The notes below the pieces were generated by a model. It had not been told where the DNA came from, searched no databases, and saw only the letters and a list, made by a program, of their open reading frames with translations. Made by a program: the position numbers and the translations under genes. This document shows, piece after piece, positions 8,297-15,149 of a stretch of 41,331 nt of DNA. This DNA comes from a virus. Position 1 is the first letter of the stretch. Every line of letters starts with the position of its first letter. The stretch covers positions 1 through 41,331 of the IMG/VR virus record IMGVR_UViG_3300031920_000248; one strand, written 5' to 3'.

Positions 8297-9447
8297 TGAC
8301 GGGTACAGAGCAATCGGCTAATTTTTTTATGGAATTAGAGGTTTTCTCCGATCGATTTGTCGCGAAATATTGTGGGTTCCCTTCGGCGATAAGCCCGTGG
8401 GGATCGTCGCGTACCTACAAGGTGGGCCCGTTGGGATCTATCATCCACTACACGGCGGATAGCAGCATTACCCGAGTGCTTAAGTGGTTTTCTGATCCTA
8501 AATATCAGTCTGGATGTTCGGCGCATGTAGTGGTTGCCCGAGATAAGATCGATGGTTGTGAGGAGCTTTGCTCAGATTTGCCTTTGGTGGCCGAACTGCC
8601 GGTTACGGTGGTGCAGACGAGACGACCAGACCAACAGGCCTGGCATGCTACTTGGTGTAATTCATCATGCTACGGGATCGAGAATGTCAACGCGGGGGAG
8701 GTGAGAGTTAATGGTGACGGTGGGGGTTGGGTGAGCTGGCGACCTAGGGATAAATCTTCGCAGGATTGGACTATGCCGTGGGGCAATGCCAAGTCGAATG
8801 TCACTTATCGTTACGGGCGATATTGGGAGGATTATACGCGGGGGCAAATCGAGGCCAATATAGCGGTTCTAAGACACGTTAGAGACTTTTTCGGTGATAC
8901 GCTCCAACCTCCATGCATAATCGGCCATGAGGGCGTCCAGGGGCGTCGTACGAGGAGAAATAAGGGGTCGCCCAACCTACTCGGCACAGATAAGAGAGAT
9001 CCGGGACCGTTGTACCCTATACATGACGTGCGGGCCGAGGTGTTTGATGGGTGGCGATCTACGAGTCGGTATGAGTGGGATCCCCAAATGGATCGACCGT
9101 ATCGGATGGTCATGGGGGTAGCTATGCAGATAGCTGAGTTTGATGAGCGCGATTGCTCAGTCCTTTCAATGGGGGTTGCGCGTGCGAGGTATCGAAGTGC
9201 TCTAAAGGCGTTGTGTGTTAACGGCGGTAAGTTTGGGTTGTGGGGTAAGTTGACTCTGAGGTTGCTGGGATATTATGTTTCTGGTTTTGATGGTGATCGT
9301 TTTTCCCCCGAATTAGATATGTATGATAGACATTCGGTTTGGTTATTTCAGCGGTTAATGGGTCTTGCTACTGATGGTTATCCAGGGAAAATAACGTGCG
9401 CGGCGCTTCGAGAACGTATCAAAGACCGCAGAATTATTGATGAATAA
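8296..9447 (+). CDS. N-acetylmuramoyl-L-alanine amidase endolysin with peptidoglycan-binding domain
   Basis: Lysis enzyme that cuts the amide bond between muramic acid and the stem peptide. The Amidase_2 zinc ligands are visible: His in SIIHYTAD near residue 51, His in IIGHEG near 210, and the DPGPLYP segment near 240 that carries the last ligand or catalytic residue of the family. Residues from about 295 to the end form a helical repeat typical of a PG_binding_1 domain (WLFQRLMGLATDGYPGKITCAAL). ATG 8296 overlaps the clamp stop (TGATG), with GGAGGG just upstream. No signal peptide is seen, so export would need a holin, which is not certain here. A lysis gene inside a replication block is an unusual position. 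Confidence 0.88.
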   Translation: MTGTEQSANFFMELEVFSDRFVAKYCGFPSAISPWGSSRTYKVGPLGSIIHYTADSSITRVLKWFSDPKYQSGCSAHVVVARDKIDGCEELCSDLPLVAELPVTVVQTRRPDQQAWHATWCNSSCYGIENVNAGEVRVNGDGGGWVSWRPRDKSSQDWTMPWGNAKSNVTYRYGRYWEDYTRGQIEANIAVLRHVRDFFGDTLQPPCIIGHEGVQGRRTRRNKGSPNLLGTDKRDPGPLYPIHDVRAEVFDGWRSTSRYEWDPQMDRPYRMVMGVAMQIAEFDERDCSVLSMGVARARYRSALKALCVNGGKFGLWGKLTLRLLGYYVSGFDGDRFSPELDMYDRHSVWLFQRLMGLATDGYPGKITCAALRERIKDRRIIDE

Positions 9448-9476
9448 AAAAAGGTGACCGATAGTTACGAAAGGTG

Positions 9477-9512
9477 TTGCAATAACTTGATTAGGGATGT
9501 ACCTTATCAAGT
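9477..9512 (+). promoter_or_regulatory. Sigma70-like promoter with operator-like inverted repeat (site 1)
   Basis: A -35 box TTGCAA (9477-9482) and a -10 box TACCTT preceded by TG (9500-9505) are 17 bases apart. Overlapping the spacer and -10 is an inverted repeat, ACTTGATTAGG (9485-9495) against CCTTATCAAGT (9502-9512), matching at 10 of 11 positions. A near-copy lies at 25385. The position, 36 bases before the first accessory gene, supports a promoter controlled by a dimeric repressor or activator. Confidence 0.7.
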
Positions 9513-9547
9513 AACAGATACACCTTGAACCAAGAGGGATACCCCAA

Positions 9548-10003
9548 ATGACGAATCAAATTAACATCCATCCAGCAATTGAGTCCGGTCACTTATTTTT
9601 GGGCGTAGAGCCTGAGGAGCGCGCGGGCGGATATTGCCCTAATTGCGGTGAAGCCGCGGAGCTTCGAATTTGTGCTACGTGCGGTGGCGCTTCCCATGTG
9701 ATTGACTGTGGGCATTACCCCCAACCGAGGCCCATTTGCGCGTCGGAGGATGGATCCTCGTATATTTGTAGTGATTGTTATGCCGAGTTGGTAGTCGCTC
9801 GAGCGTTGCCCGAAGACAACTTGGATGAGTTACACGGTAAGCTGTTGAGTGGCGGACGTGAGTTGGATGACTCACTCCCCTTGTATGGCGGTGAGGCCCC
9901 CTCGGATACTGAGGGCGTATGGTCGTGGGACAAAAATCGTGTGTTGGTTGGTACGTGTGTTGAGGATCTGAAAATCGAAAATCGGGATTACCTAACTGAG
10001 TAA
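9548..10003 (+). CDS. Cysteine-rich zinc-binding protein, first gene of accessory operon
   Basis: 151 residues, not matched to a named family. Three Cys pairs, CPNC near residue 29, CATC near 42 and CSDC near 75, with CGHY and another Cys between, suggest a treble-clef or two-zinc domain in the first 80 residues. The rest is acidic and probably disordered before a short C-terminal strand. The gene is directly behind the promoter at 9477 and ends at a strong hairpin, so it may be expressed on its own as well as by read-through. Early phage proteins of this type often bind host factors, but that is inference. Confidence 0.75.
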   Translation: MTNQINIHPAIESGHLFLGVEPEERAGGYCPNCGEAAELRICATCGGASHVIDCGHYPQPRPICASEDGSSYICSDCYAELVVARALPEDNLDELHGKLLSGGRELDDSLPLYGGEAPSDTEGVWSWDKNRVLVGTCVEDLKIENRDYLTE

Positions 10004-10004
10004 C

Positions 10005-10033
10005 CTAAACCGGCCACATGGCCGGTTTAGTTT
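10005..10033 (+). terminator. Intrinsic terminator-like perfect hairpin
   Basis: CTAAACCGGCC (10005-10015) and GGCCGGTTTAG (10020-10030) form a perfect 11-bp stem with an ACAT loop, followed by TTTGA. It begins one base after the TAA of the preceding gene. The T-tract is short, so termination may be partial. The inner 22 bases recur as a palindrome with a different 4-base centre inside the methyltransferase gene at 27024. Confidence 0.7.
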
Positions 10034-10043
10034 GAGGCTTGTT

Positions 10044-10388
10044 ATGGATGAGCAATTTTTGACGATACCGAAGCCGCCTGTTTCGTACGATTTTTACAAG
10101 GCTGTCGAGTTTCAGTCTGAGTGGCGGAGGTTAGTTCACGATAAAATTAGGCGATTGTTCCCGGAGTCTAAAGTTGTCTATGATCTACCCACACGTTGTT
10201 ATGCGCTAAATCTTCGGATTACCGAGGGTGTTTTACAATACGCAGTGGATGTGGAGTCGTTGATCAAGTCTGAGACCGATCACCTAGGCCGCAAGTTGTT
10301 GGCGGATTTTAGGAGTAATGGGAGCGGCCCGGTTGCGGGGGATGAGGAAATGATGGGTATGTCTCCTGTGTATGATCGGGATGCTTGA
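10044..10388 (+). CDS. Hypothetical protein
   Basis: 114 residues from ATG 10044, with TGAGG about seven bases upstream; a TTG at 10032 lies before that site. It looks like a small alpha/beta protein (FYKAVEFQSEWRRLVHDKIRRLFPE, then strands ALNLRITEG and LQYAVDVESL) with a disordered end. No family is recognised. It lies between the terminator at 10005 and the structured RNA at 10399. Confidence 0.65.
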   Translation: MDEQFLTIPKPPVSYDFYKAVEFQSEWRRLVHDKIRRLFPESKVVYDLPTRCYALNLRITEGVLQYAVDVESLIKSETDHLGRKLLADFRSNGSGPVAGDEEMMGMSPVYDRDA

Positions 10389-10398
10389 GTTATTTTGA

Positions 10399-10583
10399 GG
10401 GTTGGCTACCGACCCCACAAGATACGGTTGCACGTTTCGTATTTTGTGGGGGATCTAGGTGAAGGGAAACGACATTACTGCGGGTGGTTTATTACCACGG
10501 CGCACCCTATAGGGCGTAGCAGTGTCGTGTACCGAATGGGTAGGGCGTAGGCCGCGCAGGGGGTTCGAATCCCTCCCAGCCCC
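10399..10583 (+). ncRNA. Structured RNA with tRNA-like acceptor and T-arm
   Basis: A 185-base intergenic element with dense base pairing. GGGTTGG (10399-10405) pairs with CCAGCCC (10576-10582), like a 7-bp acceptor stem with one G-U. Just inside the 3' strand is a canonical T-arm, GGGGG-TTCGAAT-CCCTC (10559-10575). Between them lie a 14-bp hairpin (10413-10426 with 10438-10451, one G-U pair, 11-base loop) and a branched domain. That domain is closed by ACGACA/TGTCGT and CTGC/GCAG (10469-10528) and contains two small hairpins (10484-10498 and 10501-10516). A T-run follows at 10587. There is no normal anticodon arm, and no tmRNA tag is evident. Alternatives are a degenerate tRNA, an attP site carrying a tRNA 3' end, or a new tRNA-like RNA. 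Confidence 0.6.
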
Positions 10584-10627
10584 AACATTTTTAAGTTTGT
10601 TTGCGAATTTTAGTTGAGGGGATTCCC

Positions 10628-11002
10628 GTGAATAATGAATGGATACGGAAATTGAAGGTCGGAGATTGTGTTATTGCTCCGGGGAGTGCTTTGTTAAGTC
10701 CGGGGTCACTCGTTGTCGTAAAACATCTTACGAAGACTCAGATTGTTACTAGGGTTGTGGGCGGGACCGAGCGTCGGTGGCGTAGGGACGACGGTATCTC
10801 TTTGGTATCCTATTGGAGGTCTGGGCTACAAGAAGCCAATGCGGCCAATAGGCGGAAGCTATACCATGCTCAATTGCATTTTTGGTTTCGGGGTATTGCC
10901 ACACGGTTAGAGGTTGAGGGGGGGTCTCCGGTTATGCTTTCGTATGTCGCTTTGACCGAGATCAAAGCAATTGTCGATAAGGAATTTCCACTGAAGGGGT
11001 AG
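10628..11002 (+). CDS. Hypothetical protein, paralogue of the next gene
   Basis: 124 residues from GTG 10628, chosen because TTGAGGGG (10613-10620) is at the right distance; a TTG at 10601 would place that site inside the gene. The first half is a small beta domain (WIRKLKVGDCVIAPG...SLVVVKHLTKTQIVTR) resembling an SH3/KOW-like barrel. The second half is helical and ends in SYVALTEIKAIVDKE. It aligns along its whole length with the protein at 11008, so the two arose by tandem duplication. Function unknown. Confidence 0.75.
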   Translation: MNNEWIRKLKVGDCVIAPGSALLSPGSLVVVKHLTKTQIVTRVVGGTERRWRRDDGISLVSYWRSGLQEANAANRRKLYHAQLHFWFRGIATRLEVEGGSPVMLSYVALTEIKAIVDKEFPLKG

Positions 11003-11007
11003 TTACA

Positions 11008-11397
11008 ATGGCTGATGAATGGTTGAAGGAATTGGTAGTTGGGGATCGTGTTATTATCCCTGGGAATTGGTCGTGTGCTGGGAAAATCGTAACGATTGAG
11101 CGCGTTACCAAAACGTTATTGGTAACGGAAAATGGGGTTAAATGGCGTAAGTACGACGGTTCTCCTGTGGGATCTTATAGAGGATCGCATTTGCAAGAGG
11201 CTACCGATGGTAATAAGCGCGTTTTATTCCGTGAGCGTTTGCATCATTGGTTTGGGGATATCGCCCGTAAGTTAGAGTCGGATTACGATCCCCCGATTAA
11301 ACTGAGTTACGACGCGTTAGAGGCGATACGGGCGGTTATCCAAAAAGAGATAGCGATACACCTCAAAGATCATCCAGGCGTAGCGGACCTAAAGTGA
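11008..11397 (+). CDS. Hypothetical protein, paralogue of the preceding gene
   Basis: 129 residues. Matched features are WLKELVVGDRVIIPG against WIRKLKVGDCVIAPG, the central W-R-R/K-D-G strand, LQEA.....NKR..., FRERLHHWF.DIARKLE against YHAQLHFWF.GIATRLE, and LSYDALEAIRAVIQKE at the end. The beta-barrel-like N-terminus and helical C-terminus are kept. It begins five bases after the preceding stop. The pair may form a heterodimer or have split roles; no family name is known to me. Confidence 0.75.
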   Translation: MADEWLKELVVGDRVIIPGNWSCAGKIVTIERVTKTLLVTENGVKWRKYDGSPVGSYRGSHLQEATDGNKRVLFRERLHHWFGDIARKLESDYDPPIKLSYDALEAIRAVIQKEIAIHLKDHPGVADLK

Positions 11398-11408
11398 GGA
11401 GGGTAGCC

Positions 11409-11591
11409 ATGTTTAAGAAAATCAAAAAGTGGTTTCTCGGGTTAAGGCGTCGGTTGATCCGGGAGTCTTACGAGTCAATGCGTTGTTACGTTGAGGCGTT
11501 AGAGAATGATAATGAAAGCCTCATATTAGAAAATGTTGAATTGAAAGCTGAAGTCGCTAAATACCGAGTTATGGTGGGGCCTATCGATTAG
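11409..11591 (+). CDS. Small basic coiled-coil protein
   Basis: 60 residues from ATG 11409; AGGAGGG at 11398-11404 is a strong ribosome-binding site, which rules out the upstream GTG at 11394. The N-terminus is a basic amphipathic helix (FKKIKKWFLGLRRRLIRE). The rest forms a heptad-like coiled coil (VEALENDNESLILENVELKAEV). It could associate with membrane or nucleic acid. Unknown function. Confidence 0.65.
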   Translation: MFKKIKKWFLGLRRRLIRESYESMRCYVEALENDNESLILENVELKAEVAKYRVMVGPID

Positions 11592-11637
11592 GGTTTGACT
11601 CGCCAAGGTAATCTAAATCAATCGGAAGGGGTTGGTT

Positions 11638-11874
11638 ATGAGTTTGAGAACTGGTTTGCTATTTGTGTTGCTGTGTGTCGTCGGTTTTGCAGGCTACAAG
11701 GTTATGAGGGCGCGCGCCGCTTGTGATGTTCTCGATCGTGTGTGCTCTCAACATTCTTCGTCAAACATGAATCGTATTTTGCAGTGTACTGGTATTGGTT
11801 ACGCGATGTTTGGCAAAGAGCGTACCCCCCTTATGTGCCAAAAAGCACTGAAAGAATTGGGTGTAGATCTATGA
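11638..11874 (+). CDS. Small membrane-anchored or secreted cysteine-containing protein
   Basis: 78 residues from ATG 11638, preceded by GGAAGGGG. An N-terminal hydrophobic segment (LLFVLLCVVGFAGYKV) acts as a signal anchor or signal peptide. The remaining 55 residues carry four Cys (CDVLDRVC, QCTG, MCQK) that could form disulfides outside the inner membrane. Its stop overlaps the next start (ATGA). Phage membrane proteins of this kind include superinfection-exclusion and spanin-like proteins, but nothing specific identifies it. Confidence 0.65.
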   Translation: MSLRTGLLFVLLCVVGFAGYKVMRARAACDVLDRVCSQHSSSNMNRILQCTGIGYAMFGKERTPLMCQKALKELGVDL

Positions 11875-12182
11875 TCGGTTTACGTGAGGCACTTAGTCTT
11901 TCGTTAAGTGCGATCCCCAAAATAGATTGTTTGCCCCGGTGTATTATGGCGAAATTACCGTGGGTTGAGGATGTTATTTTGGTCCCTATGAGCGAGAGCT
12001 TTACGCTCGTTGAAATAGCGCATTCGTACCCTGCGGGTGTGGATATCCGACCTTATGTGACTCCTATTGTGGAGGCTCATACGCCAGAGGGTTACCGCCT
12101 ATCTGTTGAGTATTTGGAAGTGCCGCCTGGTACGGGGGTATCGCGACGTAAAAGGTTGGAAGGCCTAAAACAAGGAGTTTAG
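11871..12182 (+). CDS. Hypothetical protein
   Basis: 103 residues from ATG 11871, which overlaps the preceding TGA. A mixed alpha/beta protein: LREALSLSLSAIPKIDCLPRCIM, then strands VILVPMSESFTLVEIA and YRLSVEYLEVPPG. The pattern resembles small phage proteins of unknown role. It continues into a tightly packed run of genes. Confidence 0.65.
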   Translation: MIGLREALSLSLSAIPKIDCLPRCIMAKLPWVEDVILVPMSESFTLVEIAHSYPAGVDIRPYVTPIVEAHTPEGYRLSVEYLEVPPGTGVSRRKRLEGLKQGV

Positions 12183-12183
12183 A

Positions 12184-12381
12184 ATGACTGTAGGTGATCT
12201 TTTAGATGAGTTGTCGAATTACACTACTACTTTGGCTAGGCGGGCCGGAATGGACGGGTTGATAAAGGAATTGAAACGCTACCCGAGAGACGCGACCCTT
12301 AGGTTGACGACTAATGGGGAGCGGCGGGATGTCTCTTTGGAAATTGAGCCGGGTAAGGAAGGTCGGCCGCATGAGGGTTAA
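12184..12381 (+). CDS. Small hypothetical protein
   Basis: 65 residues with ACAAGGAG upstream. An N-terminal helix (VGDLLDELSNYTTTLARRAGMDGLIKELKRY) is followed by a beta hairpin (ATLRLTTNGERRDVSLEI). The last bases overlap the YkgJ-like gene by 11. Function unknown. Confidence 0.6.
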   Translation: MTVGDLLDELSNYTTTLARRAGMDGLIKELKRYPRDATLRLTTNGERRDVSLEIEPGKEGRPHEG

Positions 12382-12856
12382 AATAAATCGATGTAGTGGG
12401 CATTGTTGCACTGAGTTTTGCCTACCCTATTCGCCGGATCAATTGTGGGCATTTTACGATTACTGGCTTCGAGCACGGGGTTGCGATTCCGAGGTGCCTT
12501 TGGAAATGAACGAATCAAAGTCGTTGGTTCTCATGCGTGATATATTCCTGGTAGCGCCGATGGTTGAGTACCTGGGTTTCGGTATCAGTACGCAAAAAAA
12601 ATTGAACCCATCGGATGAGTCTCTCCTAGGTACCGCGGAGATCAAAGCACACCGTTATCGGTGCAGACATTTTTGTAGCGGTCTAAAAAAGTGCATGATT
12701 TACGAACATAGGCCCCAAATGTGCCGAAATTATCCAGGGCTTGGTCGTTGCGAGTATGACGGCTGTACCTGGGATGCAGGTAGGGGCGTTAAGTTAACCG
12801 CCAAGGAAAACCGAGCGCGCACTAAGCTATTGATTAAGAAATCAGAGAAGAGCTGA
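12371..12856 (+). CDS. YkgJ/UPF0153-type Cys-cluster protein
   Basis: 161 residues from ATG 12371. The N-terminus carries a CSGHCC cluster and the middle a set of Cys and His (YRCRHFC...KKCMIYEHRPQMCRNYP), matching the zinc/iron-chelating YkgJ (CxxCxxCC) family. These proteins are widespread in bacteria and some phages, and their biochemical role is not settled. Metal binding is expected from the conserved Cys set. The start overlaps the upstream gene. Confidence 0.75.
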   Translation: MRVKINRCSGHCCTEFCLPYSPDQLWAFYDYWLRARGCDSEVPLEMNESKSLVLMRDIFLVAPMVEYLGFGISTQKKLNPSDESLLGTAEIKAHRYRCRHFCSGLKKCMIYEHRPQMCRNYPGLGRCEYDGCTWDAGRGVKLTAKENRARTKLLIKKSEKS

Positions 12857-12859
12857 GTC

Positions 12860-13054
12860 ATGTTTATCAAGTGGCAAGAGATAGCGGTAGTGGCGTTAGC
12901 GTTAGTGGTTTTCGGGCAGAAATGCGACATTCAAAGCCAGGATAAGCGCATCGATAAATTGGAATTAGAGGTTGGTGTGTTGTCTCGTGTTGTCCAGCCC
13001 CCCATGGGGGAGTGTGTGGTTGAGGGGCCTGATGCGTTACCCAAATCAGAATGA
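12860..13054 (+). CDS. Small single-span membrane protein with coiled coil
   Basis: 64 residues. A membrane span (EIAVVALALVVFGQK) lies at residues 7-21, followed by a heptad-like segment (DKRIDKLELEVGVLSRVV) and a short Pro-rich tail. The architecture fits an inner-membrane i-spanin-like or other phage membrane protein, but it is shorter than usual i-spanins and not next to the endolysin, so no role is assigned. Confidence 0.6.
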   Translation: MFIKWQEIAVVALALVVFGQKCDIQSQDKRIDKLELEVGVLSRVVQPPMGECVVEGPDALPKSE

Positions 13055-13075
13055 TTTCAATTAAGGGAGTTTGAC

Positions 13076-13363
13076 GTGAGATTTGTAATGTATGTGCGTG
13101 ATGGTGTCAGTTTGGAAGTTTCAGAAGATGCTTTTGAGTTACACTACGTTAATTCCCAGGCCGATGCTGATTTGGCGGGGCGGATCCTCGTTGATAGTTT
13201 CAATGCGACGTTGTTCCCCTCTGAAAAGCCTAGTCGGTTGATTAAGGTCGAGGTTGGTCCTGATGACCCCTTGAAGGCGGCTATTAGGGACCGTGATTTA
13301 GAGAAACCCCATATGGTCGAAGTTAGGAAGGTTTGTGATGAAATTTGCATTGCATGTGCGTGA
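13076..13363 (+). CDS. Hypothetical protein, paralogue of the next gene
   Basis: 95 residues with a GTG start preceded by AAGGGAG. A compact alpha/beta fold is predicted: strand RFVMYVRDG, then ELHYVNSQADADLAGRI, DSFNATLFPSEKPSRLIKVEV. The same order of elements is found in the following protein, which adds a C-terminal Cys-rich part. It overlaps the next start by 26 bases. Function unknown. Confidence 0.7.
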   Translation: MRFVMYVRDGVSLEVSEDAFELHYVNSQADADLAGRILVDSFNATLFPSEKPSRLIKVEVGPDDPLKAAIRDRDLEKPHMVEVRKVCDEICIACA

Positions 13364-13778
13364 TGAGACAGGCCCTAAAGTTTGGGTGGAGCATATGGAG
13401 TTGGATTATGTGAATTCGCAGGAGGAGGCGGAAGAGGTGGGTTGTCTTACGATTGCCCATTTCAACGCGACGTTAGGTTTGGGCGAAAGCCCGCGTACTT
13501 TGGTCAAGGTCGAGGTTGAAGAAAAAACCAAGGGGGAGGTTAAGGACCACGAGTGGGAGAAAACCAATTTGGTTACGCTAAGAAATGATGCCTATGTGCT
13601 CCCTTACGATACCGCGAAGTGTAGCCGTTGCGGGATAACAGGCAAGCGTTTTGGTTTAGGCGCGCGGGTTTGTCGGGACCGAAAGTTTTTGGCCACGGTT
13701 TATGACCGTTGCGATATGTCGATGAAAAAACGTAAGATTGAGCATGTGGTTTTGGATGTTAAGTTGCCCGAGGATTAG
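13338..13778 (+). CDS. Paralogue of preceding protein with added Cys-rich C-terminus
   Basis: 146 residues from ATG 13338, with AGGAAGG upstream. The first 75 residues align with the neighbour: FALHVRD against FVMYVRD, LDYVNSQEEAEEVG against LHYVNSQADADLAG, HFNATL against SFNATL, PRTLVKVEVE against PSRLIKVEVG. The extra half contains CSRCG and two more Cys (VCRDRKF, RCDMSMKK), possibly a zinc site, and ends in basic and acidic patches. A tandem duplication followed by domain gain is the simplest reading. Function unknown. Confidence 0.7.
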   Translation: MKFALHVRDETGPKVWVEHMELDYVNSQEEAEEVGCLTIAHFNATLGLGESPRTLVKVEVEEKTKGEVKDHEWEKTNLVTLRNDAYVLPYDTAKCSRCGITGKRFGLGARVCRDRKFLATVYDRCDMSMKKRKIEHVVLDVKLPED

Positions 13779-13800
13779 AAGCTGTTAGAGGAGAGCGATT

Positions 13801-14202
13801 ATGAAAGTGCATTTGTTGTCGGAATGTGGGGGCCTTACTTGTGGCGGTACCCGTTATGATGAAACCAGGGCAACCAAACGTATTGGTGAGGTGACGTGTC
13901 TCGCATGCCGTAAAACGTGTGCTACTGGTTGGGATGGTTACGGTAGTAGTTCGGGGAAAAATAGGAAAGTCCATTTCACTGGTACGGGTGTCCTTACTGA
14001 ATGTGGTAAGCGTATTAGTGGGTTGTTTGACGCCACGTATGAGCATGCTGATACGACGTGTAAGGTGTGTAGGAGGTCCGAGTTTTTCCAGAGTACTGAG
14101 GCTAAAGCAAGGGAGTCTGATAAGGGGGTTAAGCCCCCTCTGAAAGAAGCAATTCATATCGTACAGGTAGCGAATTTGAAGAAATCGCGTTTCGCTTGCT
14201 GA
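13801..14202 (+). CDS. Duplicated zinc-knuckle protein (VH...CG...TCxxC type)
   Basis: 133 residues. Two internal repeats are seen: KVHLLSECGG...VTCLACRK (residues 2-40) and KVHFTGTGVLTECGK...TTCKVCRR (about 58-98). Each supplies a His plus three or four Cys for zinc. The same His/Cys layout is common in small actinophage and other phage proteins and appears in the C-terminus of the protein at 19974. The start has the shared GAGGAGAGCGA (13788-13798) two bases from ATG. Probable nucleic-acid or protein-binding adaptor; exact role unknown. Confidence 0.7.
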   Translation: MKVHLLSECGGLTCGGTRYDETRATKRIGEVTCLACRKTCATGWDGYGSSSGKNRKVHFTGTGVLTECGKRISGLFDATYEHADTTCKVCRRSEFFQSTEAKARESDKGVKPPLKEAIHIVQVANLKKSRFAC

Positions 14203-14204
14203 GG

Positions 14205-14253
14205 CTTACGGGGTTAACACCGTAAGTATCTGTTACCGCGTAAGAGCAGTAAC
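14205..14253 (+). other. Pair of short hairpins between genes
   Basis: CTTACGG (14205-14211) pairs with CCGTAAG (14220-14226), and GTTAC (14232-14236) with GTAAC (14249-14253). They fill the 78-base gap between two small genes. No T-run follows, so they may be a weak terminator or RNA-processing site rather than an intrinsic terminator. Confidence 0.4.
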
Positions 14254-14280
14254 GGACGTTATGACGGAAGGAATGGGTGT

Positions 14281-14475
14281 ATGATGAGTAGCCATTTGAA
14301 TACCGGGAGTGCGGTTTATGAGGTTGACGAGTTGGTGCATGAGACTTGCGAGGCGTGGTTGATGCAGATCGATAATGAGGAAGTTTGGTTGCCTAAGAGT
14401 CAGGTTGATTTTTGCGAAATGACTCACGAGGTTGACGTACCCAACTGGCTCGCGAAAGAAAAGGGATTGTTATGA
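14281..14475 (+). CDS. Small acidic hypothetical protein
   Basis: 64 residues with ATG at 14281 or 14284, preceded by GGAAGGAA. The sequence (AVYEVDELVHETCEAWLMQIDNEEVWLPKSQVDF) reads as a short beta-rich domain with two acidic patches, a composition common in phage anti-host proteins. No family is recognised. The stop overlaps the next start (ATGA). Confidence 0.6.
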   Translation: MMSSHLNTGSAVYEVDELVHETCEAWLMQIDNEEVWLPKSQVDFCEMTHEVDVPNWLAKEKGLL

Positions 14476-14777
14476 CGCCTATTGTGGATCATTCGGTGTG
14501 TTACAAGATTGTATGGTTAGAGGAGTTCGAGGTTAGTGTGATGCTGCATAAACATCCTGGTTTCGGAAACCGTTGGGTGTTGTCGTGCCCTGAGTTCGGT
14601 ATTTATGTTTTTGATTTGCGAACCAAGGATTTCGATGAAGCGGAGTCCCGGATAGCACAGAAATTGTATCGTGTTGCGTTGCGTAGGACGCAGCAAGAAG
14701 CGCAAATTCTTTCAGCGTTGAAGGGTGTAATGGATTCACTGAATTGCGGTGAGGAGTTGGTTAATGGCGAAGTCTAA
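14472..14777 (+). CDS. Hypothetical protein
   Basis: 101 residues beginning in the TATGA overlap with the upstream stop. Beta strands (CYKIVWLEEFEVSVMLHKHP, WVLSCPEFGIYVFDL) precede a long helix (DEAESRIAQKLYRVALRRTQQEAQIL). No recognisable family. It overlaps the next gene by 14 bases. Confidence 0.6.
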   Translation: MTPIVDHSVCYKIVWLEEFEVSVMLHKHPGFGNRWVLSCPEFGIYVFDLRTKDFDEAESRIAQKLYRVALRRTQQEAQILSALKGVMDSLNCGEELVNGEV

Positions 14778-15141
14778 GAATGATCGAGGTTTGATATTTA
14801 TCGGGGGGGCTACCCTTCCTATCTGGGATATCGGGGTGCGTGCGACGTTGGATAATTCAGTGCAGATTAACGTTAGTCACGCGTCGATAAAGCCGTTGTG
14901 CGGAACATCATCGGTTTTTCTTACGATGGATTATGTGGAGGCGCTAAAACTGTCAGGGCTTTTGAAAATCGAGGCCGAAAGCCAGCGCATATTGATAGAG
15001 CGTATGGCTAAATTGGGTAGCGTTGAAAAAAAGGAACAAGTTGCAAAAAAGGTTCGAGCTGCTAGGGAGGATACTCCCCCAGGTTGCGATCATGTGTTCC
15101 GGGATTCCCCCAGTTGCGCCAAGTGCGGTTGGCGACCTTAG
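14764..15141 (+). CDS. Hypothetical protein with C-terminal CxH/CxxC motif
   Basis: 125 residues from ATG 14764; GAGGAG lies seven bases upstream. An N-terminal beta domain (LIFIGGATLPIWDIGV) is followed by helices and a Lys-rich linker. The last 20 residues (CDHVFRDSPSCAKCGW) form a mini zinc ribbon of the CxH...CxxC type. A similar CDH...CxxC motif occurs in the orphan frame at 18600. Function unknown. Confidence 0.65.
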   Translation: MAKSKNDRGLIFIGGATLPIWDIGVRATLDNSVQINVSHASIKPLCGTSSVFLTMDYVEALKLSGLLKIEAESQRILIERMAKLGSVEKKEQVAKKVRAAREDTPPGCDHVFRDSPSCAKCGWRP

Positions 15142-15149
15142 GAGCGATT

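Noticed and set aside
10399-10583. Ordinary tRNA gene or tmRNA
   Set aside because: There is no D-arm and anticodon arm in normal positions and the element is 185 bases. No tmRNA tag reading frame ending in ALAA is present, and no CCA is encoded at the 3' end.
10555-10585. attP core matching a tRNA 3' end
   Set aside because: Not adopted as the main call because a matching 5' acceptor strand is present and no integrase is in the window; kept as an alternative.
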